This document shows, one piece after another, positions 7,501 through 15,312 of a stretch of 27,326 nt of DNA (the stretch's first letter is position 1; each line of letters starts with the position of its first letter). The stretch is taken from NCBI GenBank assembly GCA_938027385.1, contig CALJBF010000086.1, positions 1-27,326 on the forward strand. The letters run 5' to 3'. The notes beneath the pieces are model-generated. The model did not search any database and was not told where the DNA came from. It saw nothing but the letters and a program-made list of their open reading frames with translations. The DNA is from an uncultured Porphyromonadaceae bacterium. Lineage in GTDB: Bacteria > Bacteroidota > Bacteroidia > Bacteroidales > Muribaculaceae. Both the position numbers and the translations under genes were made by a program.

Positions 7501-8569
7501 AGCTGAGGCGCCCCGAATGCTTGTCCATGACGCTGTAGGCGTTGAGGTTGTGCGAGAGCATGAAAACGCCGTGACGGTAACTGCCGATCCAGAGATTGTG
7601 GTTGCTGTCGACGTACACCTTATATATGGCATCGCATGGCAGCGACGAGTTGTCGGGGGTGAAACGTGTCATCCGGTCACCCTCCCTTACGAACATGCCG
7701 TTGCCGTCGGTACCGTAATACCGCGTGTTGCCGTCAGCGGCCACACTCATCAGATTGGAATATTCCGGAGCGGGCTCACCGGAAGTCAGGCGTCCGTTGC
7801 CGTCGATATTGAACTCCTGTGTGGCCGACCCCACGCCGGCGCCGACAGTCACCGTCATTGCCTGACGGTCGAAAAAGATATTCAGATTCGGATCGTAATT
7901 GAAGTTCAGCGGATTATGGTATAGCTCGCTCTCGCCGTTGGCGGCAAGCAGTGTCACGCCGTCGTTAGAGAGGGCCAGAAGCCGCCCGGCGGTGAAACCT
8001 GTCAGGTCGGCATACCTGCGTGTACTCGGTTTCGGCAGCAGGCGGAACACAGCCCGCGTGCCGTCAGGCGCCGAACGGGCGCCATCAAGACGCATCAGGT
8101 CGCCGTTCACCGTAAGGGCGAACACATCCTCGGCGTGGCATAGAATATGGCTCACCCTCATGTCGAGCAGAACCTCGTCATCAGTACCATTTGCTCCATA
8201 ATAATATGCGGGATAGAAACTGCCGTCCTGATGCCTGAAGAAATCAAGACCTGTGTCACTGCCCACCCAGAGTCCCCCTTTGCCGGGGCGCACGCACCTT
8301 ACCATGTCGCTCAGCGGATTGCTGTCGTTCTCGCGAGGATGCCGGTAGGCGGTCACATATTTCCCGTCGAACCGCGCCAGTCCGTTCCAGGTGGCTATCC
8401 ATACAAATCCATAGTCATCCTCAGCCAGGTCATTCACCGAATTGTCGGGCAGCCCGTCAGTCACCGACAGCACCTTGATATGCGCCGTGCTCGGATCAGG
8501 AATCGCCCGGGCACACATGATGGCCAGGAAGAATATGGCAATAAAGGATGATATTCGTTTTCGAGTCAT
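4586..8569 (-). CDS. Hybrid two-component system sensor/regulator (HTCS) of the PUL
   Basis: The 1327-aa one-piece regulator has a signal peptide (about 1-22) and a periplasmic two-bladed propeller sensor (about 25-680, with repeated 'WIGT/WVGS' blades such as FVWIATWNGLARFDG). It continues with a Y_Y_Y domain (about 690-760), one membrane helix (about 772-792), a histidine kinase with His828 in THELRTP, and N, G1 and G2 boxes (NLISNAYKYT, DNGIGI, GDGIGLSF). A receiver domain with Asp1131 in VVVTDLMMPD and a C-terminal AraC-type helix-turn-helix (about 1225-1327) complete it. HTCS proteins sense a specific oligosaccharide in the periplasm and activate the adjacent PUL. It is divergent from susC across a 356-bp intergenic region, the usual arrangement. 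All phosphotransfer residues are present. The inducing glycan is inferred to be an arabinogalactan fragment from the neighbouring enzymes. Confidence 0.96.
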   Translation of the reverse strand: MTRKRISSFIAIFFLAIMCARAIPDPSTAHIKVLSVTDGLPDNSVNDLAEDDYGFVWIATWNGLARFDGKYVTAYRHPRENDSNPLSDMVRCVRPGKGGLWVGSDTGLDFFRHQDGSFYPAYYYGANGTDDEVLLDMRVSHILCHAEDVFALTVNGDLMRLDGARSAPDGTRAVFRLLPKPSTRRYADLTGFTAGRLLALSNDGVTLLAANGESELYHNPLNFNYDPNLNIFFDRQAMTVTVGAGVGSATQEFNIDGNGRLTSGEPAPEYSNLMSVAADGNTRYYGTDGNGMFVREGDRMTRFTPDNSSLPCDAIYKVYVDSNHNLWIGSYRHGVFMLSHNLNAYSVMDKHSGRLSYDIVTAVIPDGDRLWLGLDGGGIEVLDMVSGTHSHYNSGNSQLPADNVVSLVKDGQKLWAAVYGTGLVECEPAAGVFHTFKAPRDIEPGNKLWAIMDDGEGNLWVGGNSLSVFDTRTHEFKVIPGTQQSDVLSIAIDGNTVLASTRWNGILQVDRRRRALTLRHSDTPSKGGITLPGRKAPFVFIDSSHRAWVDIDNRMLCRIDLAAGRIERVYPHGADGTLIQVLSMVEDSDGNLLIGTSRGLLKYIREKDVIIPLNDGRMPMMFTFNASAKDSATAYFGTTSGLLRYPLDQTVENRRLSPIVFTGLEVFSNGGTSIPLFSTGDTAVVLDNDQNFFKINFTVPEMTNPGQLKFECRLEGFEDGWRDVTETRSATYTYVPSGKYRLMVRHTMPDGSWSTPATLTVRVKAPWYATPGMIVVWILLIAAVLVAIGLIWHKFIKNREKIHIAEVERDSASRLNEAKLDFYANITHELRTPCFLISAQIEEMYDSGRQSVPVSNLGGIYLNSAKLNKLISHIIDFRKTDTGHLRLNARRIDVQALLGELAADYEQLCRQKSLAFDFSYSDPPVEAEVDPDKLELIVTNLISNAYKYTRKGGTVSLDLKENDDTIEISVTDNGIGIVDKLQTTIFEPFVRTERGQKVSSGDGIGLSFVKELVELHHGTITVDSKVNEGSRFTVTLPKKQTETLSPPIDFQDISSEMRKPALLMPESQEEAGVRISDPTATRSILLIDDNPDVLSVVAKAFGENYRVTEMSDAREAFELACQGGFDVVVTDLMMPDYDGHQLLKALKADKRTRDIKVVVFSALTSENDMLTAFDEGADAYLTKPIPIKVLVKQVERLFDQGGDTAAISAASAGNYNREEQKFLLECRRIINECMTDEEFGITMLSQRLSMSHSALYKKIKSMTGMSIIDFINEYRIYKAVQLFRDGITNVQAVAEMCGFRDVKTFRETFKRKMQMPPKQYMLKIREK

Positions 8570-8636
8570 TTTTCAGGTATTACAGAAGTTCAAGGTAAAG
8601 ATGCACGAAAAGCGTGTCATCAGCATTTCACAGCGG

Positions 8637-8644
8637 CAAATTTA
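8637..8644 (-). promoter_or_regulatory. -7 box (TAAATTTG) for the HTCS gene
   Basis: On the minus strand TAAATTTG matches TAnnTTTG exactly, 67 bp before the HTCS start codon. No matching -33 TTG is seen at the expected distance. Confidence 0.42.
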
Positions 8645-8826
8645 GCAATTTCCAACGTAAAAGGGATAATTTTCAGCCTTCAGGGAGGGGAGGTTTTTCG
8701 TATGAAACAAGGGATTTTTCGCATTCGGGGTATTTTGTGAACTATTGGCTACACCTGCGGGTGTTTTTACGATTTACGCCCCCTTTTTATAATAAAATTG
8801 CACGCCCCGCCGAAAACCGACGTAAG

Positions 8827-8834
8827 TAATTTTG
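8827..8834 (+). promoter_or_regulatory. -7 box (TAATTTTG) for the PUL operon
   Basis: TAATTTTG matches TAnnTTTG and would give a susC leader of about 85 nt. The -33 element is poor, as expected for a promoter that needs an activator. It sits inside an imperfect palindrome, CGACG (8818-8822) and CGTCG (8835-8839). Confidence 0.45.
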
Positions 8835-8925
8835 CGTCGTGCTTTGGCGGACACGCAAGTCTCCATGCAGATTCGGCCTCGCCTCCTGACACGCATTAAT
8901 TAATAAACCAATAATAAATCTAACC

Positions 8926-11900
8926 ATGAACCCTAAACAATCGTGGGACATACGCCGGGCAGCCGCGCTGCTGCTCGCAGTCGGCGGAATCACCGTCGCC
9001 AGCCCCATATTTGCAGAGCCAACAGGTGCAGTATCCCAGGCATCGGTTCAGTCGAACGACATCACCGTCACCGGCGAGGTGACCGGTACAGACGGCGAAC
9101 CTGCAATCGGAGCGTCCATCCTCGCCAAGGGAACAGGGAAAGGCACCGCCACCGACATCGACGGCAAATTCACCCTCTCAGTCCCCAAAGGCAGCACACT
9201 CGTAATCTCGTACGTGGGTTGCAAGACCCAGGAAGTAAAGGCCACCGGCGCCCCGCTGAAAATTCAGCTCGAGGACAACGCCATGAACCTTGACGAAGTG
9301 GTGGTAGTCGGTTTCGCCACCCAGAAGAAAGTCAATCTGACCGGCGCCGTGGGCACCGCCTCGGGCAAGGATATCGCCGAGCGCCCGGTTGCCGACGCAG
9401 TGACCGCGCTGCAGGGCGTCATCCCCGGCCTGAACATCTCGAACTCAAGCTCGGGCGGCGAGCTTAACGCCAACAAGGCCATAAACATCCGAGGCACCGC
9501 CACCATCGGCGAGGGCTCAAGCGGCAGCCCGCTCGTGCTCAACGACGGCATGGAGGGCGACCTCAACACCCTTAACCCCCAGGATATCGAGAACATCTCG
9601 GTGCTCAAGGATGCCGCCGCATCGTCAATCTACGGTTCGCGCGCACCGTTCGGCGTGATCCTGGTGACCACCAAGACCGGCTCGAAGGGGAAGACCCTGA
9701 TCCGCTACAACAACAGTTTCCGTTTCAGCAAGCCGCTGAAGATAGCCAACCAGATGGACTCGTGGCACCTGGTGAACTACCTCAACGATGTGTCGCGCTA
9801 CACCAGCCCCGGCTCGTTCACTTTCGACGAGGAATACGTTGAAAAAGTACGCCAATATTATATGGGCGAGAGCGATGTCGTCGCCGACAGCTACCACTGG
9901 GAAGACGGCCATTCGATCTGGGGTGAAAGCGAGCTCATGGGTGTCTACGCCAACACCGACTGGATGAACGAATACTATAAGAAGACAGCCTTCTCGCAGG
10001 AACACAACCTGGCCCTCACCGGCGGCAACGAGAAAATCGACTATTACATCTCGGGCAACTGGATGGACATGGGCGGTTTCATGCGCTACGGCGAGGATGA
10101 CTTCCAGCGTTTCTCGTTCATGGGCAAGCTCAACGCCCAGCCCTACAGCTGGCTGAAAGTCGGGTTCACCACTCGCTGGAACCGCACCGACTACGACCGC
10201 GCCACAACCATGAGCGGCGGTTTCTATGACAACCTGATGCGCCGCGCCATCTCTATCGCGCCCAAATACGACCCCAACGGGTTCCTGGCATCAGACTTCA
10301 ACTACATCGACGCCCTTGAGAACGGCGGCCGCCACAAGGAGCAGAACGATGTGTTCACCAACCAGTTCCAGGTGACCATCACCCCGCTCAAGAACTGGAA
10401 CATCATCGGCGAGTTCAACGCGCGCATCAACAACAACTGGACACACGAAGACGGATTCCCCATCTACGCCCACGATGCCGCAGACCCCGAGAAACTCCAT
10501 ATCCCCACCTACTACTCGCGCACGACGTCGTATGTAAGCGAATACTCGTACCGCTCGACGTACCTCAACGCCAACATCTTTACCAACTACACCCTCTCGC
10601 TGCAGGACAAGCACAATTTCACCTTCCTGCTCGGTACGCAGATCGAGAGTTTCAAATACCGTGACCTCAACGCCAGCCGCAACGACGTAACCACGCAGCT
10701 GCTGCCTGTGCTCAACCTCACCAACAGCAAGACCGACTACAGCCTGGGCGGACAGTACCAGATGTGGCGCACCACAGGTTTCTTCGGCCGTATCAACTAC
10801 GACTACATGAACCGCTATCTCGTTGAGGTGAACCTGCGCTACGACGGTTCGTCACGTTTCCGCCGCGGCAGCCGCTGGGTGTGGTCACCCTCTGTATCGG
10901 CAGGCTGGAACATCGCACAGGAAAACTTCTTCGATCCCCTGAAACCCTGGATCGACGTGCTGAAGATCCGCGGCTCATACGGCCAGCTGGCCAACCAGAA
11001 CACCAACAACTGGTACCCCACATACCGCGCCATGGGTCTGGGCTCATCGTCAAGCTACTGGCTCATCAACGGCGAGCAGTCCAACACCGCCTGGTTCCCC
11101 GCCCTGATCTCTACCTCGCTCACCTGGGAGAAGATCAAGAACACCAACATCGGTCTTGACGTGGCAGCCCTGGGCAACAAGCTCACCGCATCGTTCGACT
11201 ACTTCTGGCGCGACAACAAAGACATGGTCGGCCCCGGCGTGAAACTCCCCGCCACCCTGGGCACCACTCCCCCGGCACAGAACCTGCTCTCGATGCGCAC
11301 ATCGGGCTGGGAACTCACCCTGGGCTGGCGCCAGAACGTCGGCGACTTCAGCTACGACGTGAAGTTCAACCTCTCTGACGACCGCACCAAGATCACCGAC
11401 TATCCCAACCGCGAGGGCGACCTGGGCAAATACATCGCCGGCCGCTACACAGGCGAGATCTGGGGTCTCCAGACCAAAGGCATCGCCCGCACACAGGAGG
11501 AGATGGACCAGCACCTGGCCAACGTCGACCAGAGCGAGATCGGCTCGGGTCTCTGGCAGGCAGGCGACATAATGTATGTCGACACCGACGGCGACGGCAA
11601 GATCCACAAGCAGAGCACCATCTACGAGAAAGGCGACCTCACCGTCATCGGCAACTCGTCGCCGCGCTACCGCGTGGGCCTGAACCTCTACGCCAAATGG
11701 AAAGGGCTCGACATCTCGGCCTTCTTCCAGGGTGTGTGCAAGCGCGACTACTACTTCAGCGCCTACGGCGGCCAGGGTGCCGGCGAGAAAGGCGCCGCAT
11801 TCTGGGGCGCCACTGTCGGCGGCCGCTGGGAGTCACTCTTCTTCGACGAGCACCTCGACTACTGGCGTGACGACTCAAGCCTCCTGGGCGAGAACTACGA

Positions 11901-12204
11901 CGCATACTACGCCCGCCCGCTCTACTACACCAACAAGAACCGCGAGACACAGACACGCTACCTGCAGGACGGTTCGTACCTGCGCCTGAAGAACCTTCAG
12001 GTGGGTTACACCTTCCCCGAGAAACTCACAAAACGTTTCTACGTGCAGAACCTGCGCCTGTTCTTCTCGGCCGAGAACCTGCACACCTGGACCCACATGA
12101 CCAAGGTAATCGACCCCGAGAGCCTCGAGGTATCGAAGATGAAGTCAGGCGGCGCATACCCCCTCTCGCGCACATTCTCTTTCGGTCTTTCAGTCACATT
12201 GTAA
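8926..12204 (+). CDS. SusC-like TonB-dependent outer-membrane transporter
   Basis: The 1092-aa protein has a signal peptide (about 1-31, ending PIFA), a carboxypeptidase-regulatory-like beta domain (about 47-120) and the TonB box region NLDEVVVVGF (about 122-131). A plug domain ('LQGVIPGLNI...INIRGTATIGEGSSGSPLVLNDG...VLKDAAASSIYGSRAPFGVILVTTK' is spread over about 160-250) and a long beta-barrel ending RTFSFGLSVTL follow. It imports oligosaccharides through the outer membrane, powered by TonB-ExbBD, together with the SusD lid encoded 18 bp downstream. It is the first gene of the PUL operon and is divergent from the HTCS. Length and motifs are complete. Confidence 0.97.
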   Translation: MNPKQSWDIRRAAALLLAVGGITVASPIFAEPTGAVSQASVQSNDITVTGEVTGTDGEPAIGASILAKGTGKGTATDIDGKFTLSVPKGSTLVISYVGCKTQEVKATGAPLKIQLEDNAMNLDEVVVVGFATQKKVNLTGAVGTASGKDIAERPVADAVTALQGVIPGLNISNSSSGGELNANKAINIRGTATIGEGSSGSPLVLNDGMEGDLNTLNPQDIENISVLKDAAASSIYGSRAPFGVILVTTKTGSKGKTLIRYNNSFRFSKPLKIANQMDSWHLVNYLNDVSRYTSPGSFTFDEEYVEKVRQYYMGESDVVADSYHWEDGHSIWGESELMGVYANTDWMNEYYKKTAFSQEHNLALTGGNEKIDYYISGNWMDMGGFMRYGEDDFQRFSFMGKLNAQPYSWLKVGFTTRWNRTDYDRATTMSGGFYDNLMRRAISIAPKYDPNGFLASDFNYIDALENGGRHKEQNDVFTNQFQVTITPLKNWNIIGEFNARINNNWTHEDGFPIYAHDAADPEKLHIPTYYSRTTSYVSEYSYRSTYLNANIFTNYTLSLQDKHNFTFLLGTQIESFKYRDLNASRNDVTTQLLPVLNLTNSKTDYSLGGQYQMWRTTGFFGRINYDYMNRYLVEVNLRYDGSSRFRRGSRWVWSPSVSAGWNIAQENFFDPLKPWIDVLKIRGSYGQLANQNTNNWYPTYRAMGLGSSSSYWLINGEQSNTAWFPALISTSLTWEKIKNTNIGLDVAALGNKLTASFDYFWRDNKDMVGPGVKLPATLGTTPPAQNLLSMRTSGWELTLGWRQNVGDFSYDVKFNLSDDRTKITDYPNREGDLGKYIAGRYTGEIWGLQTKGIARTQEEMDQHLANVDQSEIGSGLWQAGDIMYVDTDGDGKIHKQSTIYEKGDLTVIGNSSPRYRVGLNLYAKWKGLDISAFFQGVCKRDYYFSAYGGQGAGEKGAAFWGATVGGRWESLFFDEHLDYWRDDSSLLGENYDAYYARPLYYTNKNRETQTRYLQDGSYLRLKNLQVGYTFPEKLTKRFYVQNLRLFFSAENLHTWTHMTKVIDPESLEVSKMKSGGAYPLSRTFSFGLSVTL

Positions 12205-12222
12205 TCCTTTAAACCCGCATCA

Positions 12223-14280
12223 ATGAAATTCCTCAAGCATATAGCCATGACGTTCGCGGCAGCGACGGCACTCGCCTCCTGCAACGACTATCTCGATGTG
12301 ACACCGCCGTCGAGCGTCTCGCCCGAGATGTACTTCACGACAGCCGAACAGCTCGGGTACTACACCGTGAACTACTATTGCAACTACGGCAACTGGGACG
12401 CCAACGGCACCGGCGGACAGTTCCCCTCGCACGCCGACTACACCTCGTTCATCCACGACGACGGTCCCACCGACAACGAGGGCGCCATCAGCAACATCTA
12501 TTACGAGGGCGACGACTACAAGGTCGGTCAGACCGGCGGCCAGTGGAACTTCGACCGCATCAACGACCTCAACTGGTTTATCCGCACCGTCGAGCCAAAG
12601 ATCGAGAACAGCGAGATACAGGGCAGCGAGACTGCCGCGAAACACTACTTTGGCGAGGCCTATGTGCTCCGCGCCATGGAATACTTCTTCCGTCTGCGCA
12701 AGCTCGGCGACTTCCCCATCATCACCTCGGCGCTCCCCGACGACCGCGAGACACTGATCAAGGCCTCGCGCCGCAGCCCGCGCAACCTGGTGGCACGTTT
12801 CATCATCTCTGACCTCGACACGGCCCTCACCCTGCTCAGCAACGGCAACGGCATCGGCGGACGCGCCCGCATCACCCGCGACGTGGCCCTGCTGCTCAAG
12901 GCGCGCGTGGCCCTCTACGAAGCCACCTGGGAGAAATATTTCGCCGGCACACCATACGTTCCCGACGCCTCGGCAGGCTGGCCCGGCGCAAAGAAAGACT
13001 ACAACGCCGATTTCAGCTACGACAACGCCAAAGAGGTAGCTTTCTTCCTCGAACAGGCGCTGGCAGCATCGAAAGAGGTTGCCGACAACCACCCCGTGCT
13101 CACCGCCAACAACAAGCAGGAGATAGGCACCACGCAGGCCGTGGGCGCCAACCCCTACTACGACATGTTCGCGTCGCTCGACGTGACCGGCTATGACGAG
13201 GTGCTGATGTACCGCGCCGCCGACCGCGTGAAATCCGGAGCACACTCGCTCAACCAGTACATGCGTGCCGGACAGCCCCGCGGCTACACCCAGGAGTTCG
13301 CCAACGCCTTCCTGATGGACAACGGCCTCCCCATCTACGCCCCCAACTCGGGCTATGCCGGCGACGACTACGTGGCCGACACCAAGAAGAACCGCGACTG
13401 GCGCTGGAAACTCTTCATGAAGGCTCCGGGCGAATACCCCTATGCCGACGCCTCAGACCGCATGGGTCTCGGCACCAGCTTCGATGTTCCCGACGTGCGC
13501 GGCGGCTCGTTCAAATACGCCACCTCGACCGGCTACAAGAAGGGCAAGTGCATGACAAAGGACACAAAATACACCTCGACAGGCACCGACGAGACCGCAT
13601 CAGTCATATTCCGCGCCGCTGAGGCCTACCTGATTTACATGGAGGCCGCATGGGAGAAATATGGCGACAAGCTCGACTCCGACGCCTGGAAATACTGGAA
13701 GGCCCTGCGCGTCCGCGCCGGTGTTGACGACGACATCGACAAGACCATCGCCGCCACCGACCTCGACCAGGAGGAATACTACACCCACGACCTGGGCCTC
13801 TGGTCGGCCGGCAAGCGCATCACCTCGAAAGTGCTCTACAATATCCGCCGCGAGCGCCGCTGTGAGCTCATGAGCGAGGGGTTCCGTCTCGACGATCTGT
13901 ACCGCTGGCGTTCGCTCGACCAGTTGAAGGGTGGCAAGTTCTTCCTGCACGGCGCCAAGATCTTCGGCCCCATGCTGTCGTCGTTCCCCAAGAACCGACT
14001 GAAATATGACCAGCCCAAGCCTGACCAGAACAACGTGTCGTCGCCCAGTGACACCGAAGGCGGTCTCAACGGCAGTGCCGAATACCTCTCGCTGTGGCGC
14101 ATCGCCAGCAACAGCCAGTATTACGCCTCGGGCATGACCTGGCACATGGCCCACTACCTGTCGCCCATCGCGGTCGACCACTTCCTGGCCTCTTCGGCCG
14201 ACGGTGTCGACATCGAGACCTCGCCGATCTACCAGAACCCCAACTGGCAGACCGTCAACGGCACCGCCGCACAGCAGTAA
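12223..14280 (+). CDS. SusD-like glycan-binding lipoprotein
   Basis: The 685-aa protein has a lipoprotein signal with lipobox TALAS-C; Cys20 would be acylated, followed by NDYLDV, typical of surface-exposed SusD proteins. The fold should be the tetratricopeptide-like SusD/RagB fold: 'YFGEAYVLRAMEYFFRLRKLGDFPII' (about 142-167) and 'RRERRCELMSEGFRLDDLYRW' (about 545-565) are hallmark segments. It caps the SusC transporter and captures the polysaccharide fragment at the cell surface. It is slightly longer than the common 500-600 aa. Spacing to susC is 18 bp; a strong hairpin follows its stop. Confidence 0.97.
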   Translation: MKFLKHIAMTFAAATALASCNDYLDVTPPSSVSPEMYFTTAEQLGYYTVNYYCNYGNWDANGTGGQFPSHADYTSFIHDDGPTDNEGAISNIYYEGDDYKVGQTGGQWNFDRINDLNWFIRTVEPKIENSEIQGSETAAKHYFGEAYVLRAMEYFFRLRKLGDFPIITSALPDDRETLIKASRRSPRNLVARFIISDLDTALTLLSNGNGIGGRARITRDVALLLKARVALYEATWEKYFAGTPYVPDASAGWPGAKKDYNADFSYDNAKEVAFFLEQALAASKEVADNHPVLTANNKQEIGTTQAVGANPYYDMFASLDVTGYDEVLMYRAADRVKSGAHSLNQYMRAGQPRGYTQEFANAFLMDNGLPIYAPNSGYAGDDYVADTKKNRDWRWKLFMKAPGEYPYADASDRMGLGTSFDVPDVRGGSFKYATSTGYKKGKCMTKDTKYTSTGTDETASVIFRAAEAYLIYMEAAWEKYGDKLDSDAWKYWKALRVRAGVDDDIDKTIAATDLDQEEYYTHDLGLWSAGKRITSKVLYNIRRERRCELMSEGFRLDDLYRWRSLDQLKGGKFFLHGAKIFGPMLSSFPKNRLKYDQPKPDQNNVSSPSDTEGGLNGSAEYLSLWRIASNSQYYASGMTWHMAHYLSPIAVDHFLASSADGVDIETSPIYQNPNWQTVNGTAAQQ

Positions 14281-14300
14281 ACCCGGCTCATCACAACTTT

Positions 14301-14324
14301 CCCGGGGGCGCAAATGCCCCCGGG
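14301..14324 (+). promoter_or_regulatory. Strong intercistronic hairpin after susD
   Basis: CCCGGGGGC (14301-14309) pairs perfectly with GCCCCCGGG (14316-14324) around loop GCAAAT. No T-run follows (the next bases are AATAAAAAG), so it is better read as an mRNA 3'-end stabilising or processing hairpin than as an intrinsic terminator. It could keep susCD mRNA more abundant than the downstream enzyme genes. Confidence 0.6.
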
Positions 14325-14389
14325 AATAAAAAGACAATAAACAATCAGAATCAAAAACCCTAATTTAAACTTCAAAACCTGTTACAATC

Positions 14390-15238
14390 ATGAAAAAACT
14401 GTTACTCATGGCTGCCGCAGCAGTCAGCGCTCTCGCAATGAGCGCACAGACCAACTTCGTCAAGAACGGCGACTTCGAGAAGACCGAAGGCGTCGAGCAG
14501 AACACCCCCTGGGACTGGGACGATACCAAACACAACCTCAAGGCTCTCCCCGACTGGACCATCAAGGGTCTCGACGACTGGTGTGTGCTCGCCATGCTCG
14601 TTGAGTCGACCGTCGATGACGAGTATGTATTCGACAACGGCAAAAACAAACAGTGCCTCCACATCTACCGCTTCGACGACAACGGCTGGCAGGACGGTGG
14701 CGTAGAGCAGATCGTGACCGGTCTTACCGGAGGCGAGACCTACACCCTGGGTGCCATCATCGCCCTCTCGAAAGGTACGACTGTTGAATGGGACGACCCC
14801 TATTTCCGCATCGAGCTGATGCCCCTGAACGAAAACAAGGAGGAGTTCGGCGAGTCGAACCTCATCGATGACAAGGACGACGCCCTGGCCGAGGCCGACT
14901 ACTGGTGCCCCTACGAGAAAGAGTTCACAGCCCCCGCAAGCGGCAACGTGCGACTGCGCATCACCCACAACAACAAGAAGTGGGACGGCAACCACTCTGA
15001 AGGTTTCTGGATGGACATCGACGACATCGCCATCATGACCCCCGAGGACTATGCACAGTACATGGAAAGCAAAGGCCAGGATGCCATCAATGAGATCGCT
15101 ACCGACGCCAATGCCGCCGTGCTCGGCGTGTATGACCTCAACGGCATCCGCGTGGCTGACTCTGTAGCCGCCCTTGGCTCGGCCAAAGGTTTCTACATCG
15201 TCAAGACCACTGACGGCGCCAAGAAAGTAATCCGCTAA
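14390..15238 (+). CDS. Secreted glycan-binding-like protein with T9SS-like tail
   Basis: The 282-aa protein has a type I signal peptide (about 1-20, MSAQ) and then a beta-sandwich region beginning 'NFVKNGDFEKTEG', the usual opening of CBM4/9-like carbohydrate-binding modules (about 21-225). The C-terminal 45 residues (VYDLNGIRVADS...GFYIVKTTDG, ending KKVIR) resemble a T9SS type A sorting domain and closely match the tail of the GH16 protein encoded next. There is no lipobox, unlike typical surface glycan-binding lipoproteins (SGBPs) at this position after susD. No catalytic motif is seen. I infer a surface or periplasmic binding role for the PUL substrate. Confidence 0.75.
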   Translation: MKKLLLMAAAAVSALAMSAQTNFVKNGDFEKTEGVEQNTPWDWDDTKHNLKALPDWTIKGLDDWCVLAMLVESTVDDEYVFDNGKNKQCLHIYRFDDNGWQDGGVEQIVTGLTGGETYTLGAIIALSKGTTVEWDDPYFRIELMPLNENKEEFGESNLIDDKDDALAEADYWCPYEKEFTAPASGNVRLRITHNNKKWDGNHSEGFWMDIDDIAIMTPEDYAQYMESKGQDAINEIATDANAAVLGVYDLNGIRVADSVAALGSAKGFYIVKTTDGAKKVIR

Positions 15239-15244
15239 AGAACC

Positions 15245-15294
15245 GGCCCCGGAGGCCTTTCCGGCACAGCCCGGCACGGCTCCGGGGTCTTTTA
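15245..15294 (+). terminator. Terminator or attenuator before the GH16 gene
   Basis: CCCCGGAG (15247-15254) pairs with CTCCGGGG (15280-15287), extended by two outer pairs (one G-T, one G-C), and is followed by TCTTTTATA. The internal loop is also GC-rich and can fold. The GH16 start codon is only about 20 bp downstream with no room for a full promoter, so it probably attenuates and does not fully separate transcripts. Confidence 0.6.
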
Positions 15295-15312
15295 TACCCC
15301 CAATCCACGATC

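Larger units (their letters stand above)
8570..8925. promoter_or_regulatory. Divergent regulatory region between HTCS and susC
   Basis: This 356-bp AT-rich region holds the likely promoters of both the sensor gene and the PUL. It should contain the AraC-domain binding site of the HTCS, but I cannot identify a clear pair of direct repeats by eye. A small hairpin, ACACC-TGCG-GGTGT, followed by T residues lies at 8751-8768. No gene is visible. Confidence 0.6.

Noticed and set aside
8818..8839. CGACG/CGTCG palindrome around the susC -7 box as an HTCS operator
   Set aside because: Only five base pairs per arm, and AraC-type domains usually bind direct repeats. Mentioned only as part of the promoter note.
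12220..13245. 341-codon open frame on the minus strand
   Set aside because: It is antisense to susD, valine- and glycine-rich without motifs; a shadow of the coding strand.
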